This document shows, piece by piece, positions 1 to 9,001 of a stretch of DNA of 59,356 nt. The position numbers and the translations under genes were made by a program. Source of the stretch: CAZPYT01 sp964590955 (GTDB lineage Bacteria > Patescibacteriota > WWE3 > UBA101185 > UBA10185). The notes beneath the pieces were generated by a model. The model had not been told where the DNA came from, did no database searches, and was given only the letters and a program-made list of their open reading frames with translations. Where the stretch lies: assembly GCA_964590955.1 (NCBI GenBank), contig CAZPYT010000001.1, positions 1 through 59,356 on the forward strand. The letters are read 5' to 3'. Position 1 is the stretch's first letter; every line of letters begins with the position of its first letter.

Positions 1-8
1 TGAAAAAT

Positions 9-422
9 TTACTCTATGACATAATCGATGAAAAATAAAACTATGAAAAAACTCATAGAAACGGATAAATAAATAAATGTCAACACTGTCGGGTAGCCTA
101 TACTTTCTAAAATTCCTGAGTAATAAGTAACCCAAACGAAAGTTGCACCGGTCAAAATCTCTGATAGCGGATAGTACCAAGAAAGTTTTTTTCTGCATTT
201 ATCGCATTTTCCTTTTTGGATGATATAAGAAATGAGAGGAATCAAATTTTTTGGAGATAGGCTTTTGTTGCAGTGGTCGCACTTTGATCTTCCCTTTAAA
301 ATAGTTTTACCTTTTGTAACTCGGTCAGAAACAAGATTTAAGAATGAACCGAATATAGTACCCGATATGAAAACTAATGAATATAACATTATTTGCTGCA
401 ACATATTTTGTAAGTTTAGCAT
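9..422 (-). CDS. pilD: Prepilin peptidase (A24 family), N-terminal part only
   Basis: Prepilin peptidases cut the leader from type IV pilins and methylate the new N-terminus at the inner membrane. Visible are the first membrane segment with the motif GSFLNLVSDR, then two CxxC pairs (CDHC and CDKC) typical of the A24 N-terminal zinc domain, then further hydrophobic segments. The frame reaches FFIDYVIE, where the first catalytic Asp is expected, and meets TAA at 9-11. The product is about 137 residues where full enzymes are about 250. The start is uncertain (422, 404 or 389); 422 gives the longest sensible membrane N-terminus. It follows the pilin gene. It may be a broken gene, a frameshift, or an error near the contig end. 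Confidence 0.7.
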   Translation of the reverse strand: MLNLQNMLQQIMLYSLVFISGTIFGSFLNLVSDRVTKGKTILKGRSKCDHCNKSLSPKNLIPLISYIIQKGKCDKCRKKLSWYYPLSEILTGATFVWVTYYSGILESIGYPTVLTFIYLSVSMSFFIVLFFIDYVIE

Positions 423-503
423 AGAAAAATGAACAAGGGTATAACCAGATGGCATTGATATTGCCATACAATGAGCCACATCCGAATTTTGAGTCTTGTT
501 ACA

Positions 504-531
504 AAGAGCCCTCATATTCATGAGGGCTCTT
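504..531 (-). terminator. Intrinsic terminator after the major pilin gene
   Basis: A perfect 12-base stem (AAGAGCCCTCAT paired with ATGAGGGCTCTT) encloses a 4-base loop and is followed by a short T stretch on the minus strand. It lies just past the pilin stop at 565, so it probably ends or attenuates the pilus operon before the prepilin peptidase. Confidence 0.75.
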
Positions 532-564
532 AACGTTTACTAACATACAATCTTAGACAGGGGA

Positions 565-1071
565 TTATATAATAGTAAGATCGGTACCTATTTCATAGGT
601 GGTTGCGTCGTTACCGCCATCTGTAGTCATTTTTGCTGTATTATCAGCATTCTCTAATATTGCATTTAACTCATAAGCTGTTGCTGTTGAAGCAAATGTA
701 TAAACACTTGTTCCTGTGTTTGTAGGATCGACCGGCAGTGTAGGCAAGTATTTCTGCAAACCCTGTTTACCGGTTGGAATTGTAAACTTCACCCATCCAT
801 TTGTACCCTCTACAGTCTGAGTACCTGTCAAGCTTGTACATGTTGCACAAGTTCCTGTTACTCCTAAAGTAACTTCGTTATCTGCAAGAGCTAGTCCAAC
901 TGCTTTGTTTATTGTGTCCATATCCTGTAATCTTTGTGCATCTCTAGCTTTGGACATCAAATTAGCCGGATTAATAGCAATTAATACTACACCTGCTAAA
1001 ATCGCAATGATTGCAATAACAACCAGCAATTCTACCAATGTAAAACCTTTTTGGTTTTTGAACATTATCAC
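565..1071 (-). CDS. pilA: Type IV pilin
   Basis: This is the structural subunit of a type IV pilus or pseudopilus. The leader MIMFKNQKG is followed by FTLVELLVVIAIIAIL, the classical class III signal with cleavage after Gly and Glu at mature position 5. The remainder is a small soluble domain with a CATC pair and a C-terminal DGGNDATTYE segment. The GTG at 1071 sits about 7 bases after AAAGG, which is better than the ATG at 1065. It is the last gene of the pilB-pilT-pilC block and is followed by a strong hairpin. It is related to the pilin at 8457-8948. Confidence 0.9.
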   Translation of the reverse strand: MIMFKNQKGFTLVELLVVIAIIAILAGVVLIAINPANLMSKARDAQRLQDMDTINKAVGLALADNEVTLGVTGTCATCTSLTGTQTVEGTNGWVKFTIPTGKQGLQKYLPTLPVDPTNTGTSVYTFASTATAYELNAILENADNTAKMTTDGGNDATTYEIGTDLTII

Positions 1072-1147
1072 TGCACCCCCTTTCTAAATTAAATCAAAAT
1101 AAAAATAATTACACATATATATCAATTCTATACATAATTACGCACAT

Positions 1148-2350
1148 TTACAAAGCGCTGGTGATTTTGTAAATAGGTGTAATTATCGAGATAATCAAAA
1201 AGCCAACCATACCACCAAGCATAATAAGAATTACAGGTTCGAGCGCAGAGGAAAGACCTTTAACAGAGTGGTCTACCTCGCCTTCAAGATAATTTGCCAC
1301 ACGGTCCAAAACATCGTCTACCTGGCCGGTTTCTTCTCCAACACTTACCATCTGACTAATTAATGGAGGGAAAACTCCGTTTGATTTTACATAACTGGAA
1401 AGAGTATTTCCTTTTTCGACCGAAATTGCAGCGCCATAGGCAGCATCTCTGAAAGCGCGATTTCTCATAACACCTGCTACGATATTTAATGCTTCTACGA
1501 CAGGGATTGCCGATGCTAATAACATACCTAAAGTTCTGGTGAAATCCGTGACTTCCTTTTGTTTATTAATTTTTCCAAATACTGGGAGCTTAAAAACGAC
1601 TTCTGAAATAAGTTCTTGGCCCGCTTCAGTGTTTAAAAACGTTTTAACTCCTGCTACAGCACCAACTAATATGAGTAAAACAAGTAAAGTATTTTCCACA
1701 AAAAAATCAGAAACCGTGATCATCATTTGCGTAGTCGCAGGTAATTCAACGTTTAAACTCTTATACATATCCGCTAGTTTAGGTACAACAAAAATCATCA
1801 TCAACATAAAAACACCTATCATAGCTATCATGACAATTGCCGGATAAATCATTGCCGTCTTAAACTTAGAATTTAACTCTCGTTGTTTTTCCATCGTAGT
1901 AGCCAAACGCTTCAGAATTTCATCAAGTTTACCCGACGTTTCACCGGCTCTAACCAACGCCTGATATGTTGGGGGAAATACTTTAGAGTGTCTGCCAAGC
2001 GCGACAGATAATGAAGAACCTCCCTCAATATCGCGCAATACATCAACAATTATTTTTTTCAATGTTGCATTTTGCATCTGTGAAGATAACACATCCAATG
2101 CTCTGGAAATCGGAAGACCTGCACTGATCATTGTCGAAAATTGTCTGGTAAATGCAACAACTTCTGAGTTGGGAACGTTGTTAAAAATACCTATTTTTGT
2201 AACGATTGAATCGTGTTTCTCATGAATTTCAATTACATATAAACCTTGATTTTTTAGAAGGGACACACCTAAATCCCGTGACCTGGCATCGACAGTGCCT
2301 GTTCTTTTTATACCTGTCTGATCCGTGGCAGTATATGCAAATATTGGCAT
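1148..2350 (-). CDS. pilC: Type IV pilus inner-membrane platform protein PilC (GspF family)
   Basis: PilC is the polytopic membrane platform that couples the cytoplasmic ATPases to pilin polymerisation. The 400-residue length fits the family. Two GspF repeats are visible, each with a soluble helical part (FTRQFSTMISAGLPISRAL near 65-85 and FTRTLGMLLASAIPVVEAL near 270-290) followed by membrane helices, and a hydrophobic helix at the C-terminus (ILIMLGGMVGFLIISIITPI). The start follows AAAGGACG, and only one base separates it from the pilT stop, so the two are co-transcribed. Confidence 0.95.
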   Translation of the reverse strand: MPIFAYTATDQTGIKRTGTVDARSRDLGVSLLKNQGLYVIEIHEKHDSIVTKIGIFNNVPNSEVVAFTRQFSTMISAGLPISRALDVLSSQMQNATLKKIIVDVLRDIEGGSSLSVALGRHSKVFPPTYQALVRAGETSGKLDEILKRLATTMEKQRELNSKFKTAMIYPAIVMIAMIGVFMLMMIFVVPKLADMYKSLNVELPATTQMMITVSDFFVENTLLVLLILVGAVAGVKTFLNTEAGQELISEVVFKLPVFGKINKQKEVTDFTRTLGMLLASAIPVVEALNIVAGVMRNRAFRDAAYGAAISVEKGNTLSSYVKSNGVFPPLISQMVSVGEETGQVDDVLDRVANYLEGEVDHSVKGLSSALEPVILIMLGGMVGFLIISIITPIYKITSAL

Positions 2351-2351
2351 T

Positions 2352-3422
2352 TTATCGTCCTTTTATTGAACTCCTTAAGTCTTCAGGCTTCAAAGCATAT
2401 TTCATGGCTTCACCTGCATCCACTTTTCCTTCCCGCACTAAGAGGCTAAGACTGTGATCTAAATCAATCATACCAATACCCAAACTTGTACTTATAACAT
2501 TATCAATCATGTGGGTTTTACCTTCTCTGATAAGATTTCTGATTGCGTTAGTGGCTAAAAGAATTTCTACAGCCGGAACCAAGCCGCCGCCTTTACCTGA
2601 TATTAATCGCTGTGAAATGACAGCTTCCATAACTTGAGATAGCTGTTGTCTGACTTGACCTTGTTTTGATTCAGGAAACGAAACGATCATCCTCTCAATT
2701 GTTTGAGCTGCTGAATTAGTATGTAAAGTTGCGAAAACCAAGTGTCCCGTTTCAGAAATTTGCAGCACTGCAGACATCGTTTGGGTATCGCGCATTTCTC
2801 CGACCATAACGATATTTGGATCTTGTCTTAAAGCTGATTTAAGAGCAACATCCCAAGAATGTGTATCCAAATACATTTCTCTTTGCTCTATTAAAGATTT
2901 TTTATTTGTAAAGATGTACTCGATCGGGTCTTCAATAGTAACGATGTGCTCAGATCTTGTTTCATTTATACGATCTATCATAGCGGCAATAGTTGTAGAC
3001 TTTCCATGACCGGTAGGTCCTACAACTAAAATCAATCCCTGTTTTATATTAGACAGTGCCTCTACAGTTGGAGGCAACCCTAAAGAATCAAGAGCAGGAA
3101 TATCCATTGGAATAGCTCGTAGTGCGACTGACGGATAGCCTCTTTGAAAAAACGCATTTACTCTGAAGCGGGCTTTATTTCCTAAAGCAACAGAAAAATC
3201 AATTTCTTTGTTCACTTCAAAAATATCTTTCTGATCTGCTTTCATTATTTGAGACAAAAAATATTCCACATCTTCACCGGTAAGAGGATTATTGTTTGGC
3301 ATTTGCTGTAATCTTCCGTTAATTCTAACAATGGGCATGTTGTTTACAGATAACAATAGATCAGAAGCACCTAACTCTAAAACTTTTTCTAATAATGTTG
3401 TAGCATTTAATTTATCAGCCAT
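2352..3422 (-). CDS. pilT: Type IV pilus retraction ATPase PilT
   Basis: PilT powers pilus retraction as a cytoplasmic hexamer. Visible are the Walker A motif GPTGHGKST (about 135-143), the Asp-box segment VTIEDPIEY, the Walker B region IVMVGEMRD, and the His-box ATLHTNSAAQTIERMI. Length (356) matches PilT, and the long N-terminal domain of PilB is absent. It lies between pilB and pilC with gaps of 14 bases and 1 base, so this cell probably both extends and retracts its pili. Confidence 0.95.
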   Translation of the reverse strand: MADKLNATTLLEKVLELGASDLLLSVNNMPIVRINGRLQQMPNNNPLTGEDVEYFLSQIMKADQKDIFEVNKEIDFSVALGNKARFRVNAFFQRGYPSVALRAIPMDIPALDSLGLPPTVEALSNIKQGLILVVGPTGHGKSTTIAAMIDRINETRSEHIVTIEDPIEYIFTNKKSLIEQREMYLDTHSWDVALKSALRQDPNIVMVGEMRDTQTMSAVLQISETGHLVFATLHTNSAAQTIERMIVSFPESKQGQVRQQLSQVMEAVISQRLISGKGGGLVPAVEILLATNAIRNLIREGKTHMIDNVISTSLGIGMIDLDHSLSLLVREGKVDAGEAMKYALKPEDLRSSIKGR

Positions 3423-3436
3423 ATATTTTTATAGAA

Positions 3437-5197
3437 CTACTTTGCAACTCTCATAACTTCCTCTATTGTAGTCATACCTTCTAAAGCACGTAAATAACCA
3501 TCTTGTAAAAGTTTGATCATACCGTCAGCAATTGCAGCCTGTTCAATCTTTTCTGCAGAGCTGCCTTCAATAGTAAGATCCGCGATTTTCTGAGTCATTT
3601 CGAGTAATTCAAAGATGCCAATTCTTCCTTTGTAGCCGGTGTGCCCACAGGTATCGCAGCCAGCCCCCTTATATAGAACAGGCGTCGGTTTGTCTACTTC
3701 CTTTATGGATTTTGCAACTTCAGGATCTTTAGTCATCAAAACCTTATTTTCTTTTAGCTCTTTTAATATATTTTTCATTTGAGTCTGTACTTCTTCAGGA
3801 GGTTCGTATGATGTCTTACATTCACTACATACTTTTCTAACAAGACGCTGCGCCAATATAGCGTTTAGAGTAGAGGAGAGTAAGAAATCCTCAACTTTCA
3901 TATCCAATAAACGAGGAATAGCACCTGCAGCAGAATTAGTATGTAAAGTGGATAACACCAAATGTCCGGTAAGAGACGCATGTATTGCAAGCTCTGCAGT
4001 TTCAGCATCTCGAATCTCTCCTACAAGAATTATGTTAGGATCTTGTCGCAAAAATGCACGTAATCCGGTGGCAAAAGTCAAGCCCGCTTGAGGATTTACC
4101 TGAACCTGATTAACCCCTGCAACTCGAATTTCAACAGGATCTTCAATAGTAACAATATTTACTCTTGCAGTATTGAGTTTTGACAGAGCAGCTGACAACG
4201 TAACGGTCTTACCTGAACCTGTAGGACCTGTAACCAAAATCATTCCGGTTGGTTTAAATGATGCACCTTCAAATCTTCTCAAAGACAATCCGCGCATACC
4301 CAAATCTTTGTAAGTAAATATCGTTCCTTCTTCTTTCAACAAACGTATAACAATTTTTTCACCGTATATAGTAGGCAAAGAGGACACACGAAGATCTGTA
4401 CTGGATTCACCGACTTGAATCTTAAAACGGCCGTCTTGAGGAACACGGCGCTCGTCAATCTTCATATTGGATAATATTTTTATTCTTGCTACAACCGAAT
4501 CGTGCATTTCTTTTGGAAATGTCCTTTTCTCTTCTAAAATACCGTCAATTCTATATCGTAAGCGTGATTTATCTTCACCCGGCTCCAAATGCACATCTGA
4601 AGCGCCGGTTTTCGAAGCTGTCTCTAGTATCATATTCACGATTCTTGCAACAGGAGCATCACGTAAAGTTTCATCAGAAATATCAGCCTGGCCTTCTTCG
4701 ATTTTTAAAGTTGTCTGGGATAGTTCTTCTAACGCAGCACTAATTTCATCTCCAATTGCTTCGCTCTTATGTTCTTCTAAAAGTTTGTCCAAGGCTTTAG
4801 GGGTAGAAATGTAAGGTACAACTTTATGACCGGTTCTTCTTTCGACAAACTCAATCGTTTGTAAATCAAGGGGATCTTCCATAACGAGATGCAGTTTGTT
4901 TTCTTCTAAATTTACAGGAATAATTTTGTATTTTCGTAGTACAGAAAGGGGTAATACGTTAAATACGTTTTCGTCTATCCTGGCTTCTTCTAACTTATAA
5001 AAAGGGATGTTATACACCTGCCCATATGCTTCAACAAAATCTTTTTCTGAAACCAAACCGCGCTCTTTAACAATATCTACAATAGGTCTGCCGGAATTTA
5101 CATGCTCAAATTTTATAGCAGCCAGCTGATCTTTGCTGATCAACCCTTTTTCCGCTAAAACATCTTCTATTCCTTGTTGTGCACTTAAATTAAACAT
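3437..5197 (-). CDS. pilB: Type IV pilus assembly ATPase PilB (GspE family)
   Basis: PilB is the extension ATPase for pilus assembly. An N-terminal GspE/MshEN-like domain (1-150) precedes the motor domain with GPTGSGKT, VTIEDPVE, ILVGEIRD and the HTNSA His-box. Near the C-terminus two CxxC pairs (CSEC and CDTC) form the zinc site typical of GspE/PilB. The length of 586 is normal. It is the first gene of the leftward pilus operon and diverges from the clamp-loader gene at 5262. Confidence 0.95.
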   Translation of the reverse strand: MFNLSAQQGIEDVLAEKGLISKDQLAAIKFEHVNSGRPIVDIVKERGLVSEKDFVEAYGQVYNIPFYKLEEARIDENVFNVLPLSVLRKYKIIPVNLEENKLHLVMEDPLDLQTIEFVERRTGHKVVPYISTPKALDKLLEEHKSEAIGDEISAALEELSQTTLKIEEGQADISDETLRDAPVARIVNMILETASKTGASDVHLEPGEDKSRLRYRIDGILEEKRTFPKEMHDSVVARIKILSNMKIDERRVPQDGRFKIQVGESSTDLRVSSLPTIYGEKIVIRLLKEEGTIFTYKDLGMRGLSLRRFEGASFKPTGMILVTGPTGSGKTVTLSAALSKLNTARVNIVTIEDPVEIRVAGVNQVQVNPQAGLTFATGLRAFLRQDPNIILVGEIRDAETAELAIHASLTGHLVLSTLHTNSAAGAIPRLLDMKVEDFLLSSTLNAILAQRLVRKVCSECKTSYEPPEEVQTQMKNILKELKENKVLMTKDPEVAKSIKEVDKPTPVLYKGAGCDTCGHTGYKGRIGIFELLEMTQKIADLTIEGSSAEKIEQAAIADGMIKLLQDGYLRALEGMTTIEEVMRVAK

Positions 5198-5249
5198 AGG
5201 CAGAATTAAAAATCACTGATTTATCATAACACATAATTTTAATGGATAG

Positions 5250-5255
5250 TATAAT
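5250..5255 (+). promoter_or_regulatory. -10 box of a leaderless transcript
   Basis: TATAAT is followed by exactly six bases and then the ATG at 5262, with no Shine-Dalgarno. Transcription should therefore start at or next to the start codon. No good -35 box is visible. Confidence 0.55.
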
Positions 5256-5261
5256 GCGTGT

Positions 5262-5927
5262 ATGAAATCAGAGTCATTGCTAATTTTCGGAGGAAACAAT
5301 AATTCAAGAAAGCAAAAAATTGAAGAAATTCTAAAGAAATCTGAATGGTTTTTCGACAAAAATAACCCGGATCAATTGATTATAGAAAAAGAAAAGAAAA
5401 AAAACAGTTTAGGGATAGATCAAAGTCGAAAAATTATAAACTTTCTTTCAACAAAACCATACAAATCCCGTTTTAAACTCGTGGTAGTGTACGATGCGCA
5501 CCTTTTGACATATCAGGCGCAAAATGCGCTTTTAAAGACTCTCGAAGAACCTCCAAGATATGCATTAATAATTTTAGAGGCAAAATCCGAACAATCTTTA
5601 ATTCCAACAGTTGTTTCAAGATGTAAGAAAATTTATGCAGCCGGGGAATATCAACCGGAAAAACTGAAATTCTCCCTTGAGGTTATTAAAAAAATGGATG
5701 TAGGAGAAAAACTTAATACAGCTCAAGAAATAGCCAAAATGGAAAGGGATGAAGTAATAGCATTGCTGGAAGATTTTATTTATGAAGAAAGAACTATCTT
5801 ACTAAACAGGCATAAACTAGCATCTGCTAAGTTGATCGATAAGCTTATAGAAATTGCAAACGATATTGAAAACACAAACGTTAATTTGAGGTTGGCTTTA
5901 GAAAACGTCTTTTTAGAATTTGAGTGA
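5262..5927 (+). CDS. holB: DNA polymerase III delta-prime-like clamp-loader subunit
   Basis: It resembles the delta-prime/tau family that loads the sliding clamp. The central part carries YDAHLLTYQAQNALLKTLEEPP, close to the family's DAxxMTxxAQNALLKTLEEPP signature, and SRCKK, the clamp-loader SRC motif. The P-loop position is degenerate (FGGNNNSRKQK instead of GxxGxGKT), so it should not hydrolyse ATP, as is usual for delta-prime. At 221 residues it lacks most of the C-terminal collar domain of full-length proteins. A -10 box six bases before the ATG suggests a leaderless mRNA. Confidence 0.8.
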   Translation: MKSESLLIFGGNNNSRKQKIEEILKKSEWFFDKNNPDQLIIEKEKKKNSLGIDQSRKIINFLSTKPYKSRFKLVVVYDAHLLTYQAQNALLKTLEEPPRYALIILEAKSEQSLIPTVVSRCKKIYAAGEYQPEKLKFSLEVIKKMDVGEKLNTAQEIAKMERDEVIALLEDFIYEERTILLNRHKLASAKLIDKLIEIANDIENTNVNLRLALENVFLEFE

Positions 5928-6055
5928 TTGAATAAAATTTTGACAGTGCTTAATTTTAAACATATCTGACCGGATACAATTATCACACTAGCAATAACCT
6001 TTGTTGTAGTGATAAAATGCAACCAATTCGAAAAAACAATTATAAGGAGATGAAC

Positions 6056-6337
6056 ATGCCACAGAAAAATAGTAAACCTTTGTCTGATGAAAGCTATGCT
6101 TCTTTTGCAATGGTCCCAATTCCAGAGGTAACAAGTCGTAAACCAACAATTGAGTATTCCGAACGACCTGTAGATGTTATCCTCGTCGGCGCTGCCAGAG
6201 TTAACAATTTATGGTACGTGAAAGGATTTTTCCCCGGGGTGCGAAATACACCTCCTCAAGTGAGATTGTTCAGGTGGAAAAAACAGTTGTACACTGAACT
6301 GACACTGCGCGGGGAACCAATTGCCTTTAAGATCTGA
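6056..6337 (+). CDS. Orphan protein of 93 residues
   Basis: I do not recognise the family. The start at 6056 is chosen because AAGGAG lies six bases upstream; an in-frame ATG at 6017 lacks such a site. The product is soluble, with no signal peptide or membrane helix, and its second half (WYVKGFFPGVRNTPPQVRLF) looks like small beta structure. It is a single gene with its own Shine-Dalgarno and a hairpin after its TGA stop, between the clamp-loader gene and gyrB. The line at 6181 is clearly richer in G+C than neighbouring genes. It belongs to the orphan-cassette set described in the findings. Confidence 0.6.
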   Translation: MPQKNSKPLSDESYASFAMVPIPEVTSRKPTIEYSERPVDVILVGAARVNNLWYVKGFFPGVRNTPPQVRLFRWKKQLYTELTLRGEPIAFKI

Positions 6338-6348
6338 TAGATAAAGAA

Positions 6349-6384
6349 GGAAGAAACCAAGTAGAAAAACACCTGGTTTCTTCC
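6349..6384 (+). terminator. Hairpin after the 93-residue orphan gene
   Basis: An 11-base perfect stem (GGAAGAAACCA with TGGTTTCTTCC) with a 14-base loop lies 11 bases past the stop codon. No T-run follows, so termination is likely but not certain. Confidence 0.5.
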
Positions 6385-6457
6385 CTCAAAACTGATATGC
6401 CCACCTTGCTTATGTCCAACAAATATCCTACAATCAAAAAACTTGAAAGTTATTACT

Positions 6458-8434
6458 ATGACTAATAAAGGGGCAGACTATAGCTCAGATCAAATACAGG
6501 TTCTTGAAGGTCTTGAACCGGTCAGAATACGACCCGGTATGTATATCGGATCTACCGGACAAGAAGGATTGCATCACCTAGTTACAGAAATTCTCAACAA
6601 TTCAATGGATGAAGGAATCGGAGGATTTGCAAACCATATCAGACTAGAATTTTTAAAAGATGGTTCAGCCGCAATCTATGATAACGGTAGAGGAATTCCA
6701 TTTGATATTAAAAAGGGGTATAACGTCAGCGCACTTGAATTAGCATTTACAAAACTTCACGCAGGGGGAAAATTCGGCGGCGGCGGTTACAAAGTATCTA
6801 GCGGTCTGCACGGTGTAGGTGCGTCAGTTGTTAATGCACTATCAAAGTGGTGCAGAGTTATCGTACGAAGAGGAGATGAAACAGTTATTCAAGAATATCA
6901 GAACGGTGGCAAAGTTGTTGGACCGGTAGATAAGTTAGATCTGAGTAAACCTGTTACAAAAATCAAGGGGGCAGAATTTGGCTTGAATTTGGCAGATTGG
7001 AATTATGATTCCGGCAGCATTGTACAATTTTTACCGGACGATACTATATTTGAGACTGTTGAATTTAAAACAAAATTTTTCTTAAATCAAGTTAAAGAAT
7101 ATGCTTACCTAACAGCCGGAATTAAGTTTGAAGTTATTGACTACAGAAACGATACCCACGAAACCTTTTACTTTGAAGGCGGAATTAAAGCGTATTTAAA
7201 ATCACTAAACCGTAACAAAACCGTCATGCATCCAACTCCATTTTTTGTTAGACAAGAAATCGACGGGGTAGAAGTAGAAGTTGCGATGCAATATAACGAC
7301 TCTTTTAACGAAAATGTGTTGTGTTTTGCCAACAGCTTAAAAAATATAGAGGGTGGAACACATCTTACAGGTTTTAGATCCGCGCTAACCAAGTCAATTA
7401 ACGATTACGCCAGAAATAACGGATGGCTAAAGGAAAAAGATGCAAATTTATCAGGGGATGATTTGAAAGAAGGTCTTACCGCAGTAGTATCAGTTAAATT
7501 GCAATCGGAGACTTTACAATTTGAAGGACAAACAAAAGCAAAACTGGGCAACACTAACGTGAGGTCTGCAGTTGATACAGCTGTAAGAACAGCATTAGAA
7601 GCGTATCTTGCAGAAAATCCCAGGGATGCAAAACAGATTGTAGAGAAAAATATTTTGGCTTTAAAAGCAAGAATAGCGGCAAAAGCAGCTAGAGATACAG
7701 TAATTAGAAAAACAGCGTTGGATACAGGAGGCGGCGTACTTCCGGGCAAACTCACGGATTGCGCAACAAAAGACCCCGAAAAGGCAGAACTGTTTGTCGT
7801 AGAGGGAGATTCGGCAGCAGGGCCTGCAAAACAGGGGAGAAATAGGGATACGCAGGCAATATTACCTCTATTCGGTAAAGTTCTAAACACAGAACGCGCA
7901 AGACTAGATAAAATTGTAGACTCTGAGAAATTCAAAAACCTTATTGTCGCAATAGGCGCTGGGTTAGGGGATATGTATGATGACGCTAAACTACGCTATC
8001 ACAAAATAATTATCATGGCTGATGCTGATAGTGACGGCATGCATATTATGACTCTCTATCTAACATTCTTTTTTCGCCATATGCCTGAACTAATAGAAAA
8101 AGGATACTTGTATGTCGCGGTACCGCCATTGTTTAAAGCTACTACCGGTAAAGAAAAACAGTACTTATTCGACGAAAGCGAAAGAGATGATTTCTTAAAA
8201 ACAGATAAAGGAAAAAGAGCGGTAATTCAAAGATTTAAAGGATTAGGAGAAATGAACTCAGATGAATTGTGGGAAACTACCATGAACCCGGACACAAGAA
8301 AACTATTACAAATTACTGTAGAAGACGCATCTCACGCAGATGAGATATTTACAATGTTAATGGGTGCAGAAGTTCCGCCAAGAAAAAGATTCATACAAAC
8401 TCACGCAAAAGACGCAATAATCGACAAAACATAA
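6458..8434 (+). CDS. gyrB: DNA gyrase subunit B
   Basis: This is the ATPase and TOPRIM subunit of gyrase (or its ParE relative), which introduces negative supercoils together with GyrA. Visible are the GHKL ATP-binding motifs (ILNNSMDEG, YDNGRGIPF, GLHGVGASVVNALS), the TOPRIM motif VEGDSAAGPAKQGRNRDTQA, the metal site DADSDG, and the C-terminal QRFKGLGEMN. ATG 6458 is preferred to a TTG at 6443. At about 658 residues it is of normal length. Its partner gyrA is 2.4 kb downstream, separated by a pilin, an orphan gene and a pyrophosphatase. Confidence 0.95.
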   Translation: MTNKGADYSSDQIQVLEGLEPVRIRPGMYIGSTGQEGLHHLVTEILNNSMDEGIGGFANHIRLEFLKDGSAAIYDNGRGIPFDIKKGYNVSALELAFTKLHAGGKFGGGGYKVSSGLHGVGASVVNALSKWCRVIVRRGDETVIQEYQNGGKVVGPVDKLDLSKPVTKIKGAEFGLNLADWNYDSGSIVQFLPDDTIFETVEFKTKFFLNQVKEYAYLTAGIKFEVIDYRNDTHETFYFEGGIKAYLKSLNRNKTVMHPTPFFVRQEIDGVEVEVAMQYNDSFNENVLCFANSLKNIEGGTHLTGFRSALTKSINDYARNNGWLKEKDANLSGDDLKEGLTAVVSVKLQSETLQFEGQTKAKLGNTNVRSAVDTAVRTALEAYLAENPRDAKQIVEKNILALKARIAAKAARDTVIRKTALDTGGGVLPGKLTDCATKDPEKAELFVVEGDSAAGPAKQGRNRDTQAILPLFGKVLNTERARLDKIVDSEKFKNLIVAIGAGLGDMYDDAKLRYHKIIIMADADSDGMHIMTLYLTFFFRHMPELIEKGYLYVAVPPLFKATTGKEKQYLFDESERDDFLKTDKGKRAVIQRFKGLGEMNSDELWETTMNPDTRKLLQITVEDASHADEIFTMLMGAEVPPRKRFIQTHAKDAIIDKT

Positions 8435-8456
8435 TCATTCTGCATATAATTTAAAG

Positions 8457-8948
8457 GTGAAAAATGAAAAAGGCTTTACACTTATCGAGTTGCTTATTGT
8501 TATTGTCATAATTGGAATTTTAGCCGGCGTCGTCGTTAGTATTTTAAACTTATCCGAATATCAAAAACAGGCAAGGGACGCCAGAAGAATGAATGATGTT
8601 TTATCATTACAAACAGCATTAATTAACAGTGTCGCTGCAGGAACCATTAGACTTACTGATACGTCAGTTTGTACGGACTGTACGTCTGCAACAGGCACAG
8701 ACAAAATCGATGGTACAGGCTGGGTTAAGTTTAATAACCTTAGCGGAAAAGGTTTACTGGATGTGATTCCGGTACTACCCACAGATCCAATAAATGATGC
8801 AAACTATTACTTTTCTTACTATTCTGATGGCACTGATTTTGAAATAAATATGATTTTCGAATCAGAAAGATATACCGAAAATGCTCGAAAAGACGGCGGT
8901 AATAATGATGACGTTTATGAGCGGGGCTTTAATCTAAACCTTAAATAA
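8457..8948 (+). CDS. Type IV pilin-like protein, second copy
   Basis: This is a class III signal protein outside the pilus operon. The N-terminus VKNEKG is followed by FTLIELLIVIVIIGILAG with Glu at mature position 5. The soluble part shares a layout with the pilin at 565-1071: a CTDC pair, GTGWVKF, a LPTDP segment and a C-terminal DGGNND. This suggests paralogous major and minor pilins. The start is the GTG at 8457, directly after TTAAAG. It lies 22 bases after the gyrB stop, so it may ride on the gyrB transcript. Confidence 0.85.
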   Translation: MKNEKGFTLIELLIVIVIIGILAGVVVSILNLSEYQKQARDARRMNDVLSLQTALINSVAAGTIRLTDTSVCTDCTSATGTDKIDGTGWVKFNNLSGKGLLDVIPVLPTDPINDANYYFSYYSDGTDFEINMIFESERYTENARKDGGNNDDVYERGFNLNLK

Positions 8949-8958
8949 ATATTTTTGA

Positions 8959-8964
8959 TATAAT
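8959..8964 (+). promoter_or_regulatory. -10 box for the orphan membrane gene
   Basis: TATAAT at 8959-8964 lies 37 bases before the ATG at 9002, leaving a leader of about 30 bases that contains AAAGGAG at 8989-8995. This leadered layout differs from the leaderless core genes. Confidence 0.5.
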
Positions 8965-9001
8965 AACGCAAATTAACACATTCACACAAAGGAGATTAAT
9001 C

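Noticed and set aside
7405..7935. Long open frame on the minus strand inside gyrB
   Set aside because: It lies fully antisense to conserved gyrB codons, has a low-complexity Ser/Ala/Val-rich translation and no ribosome site.
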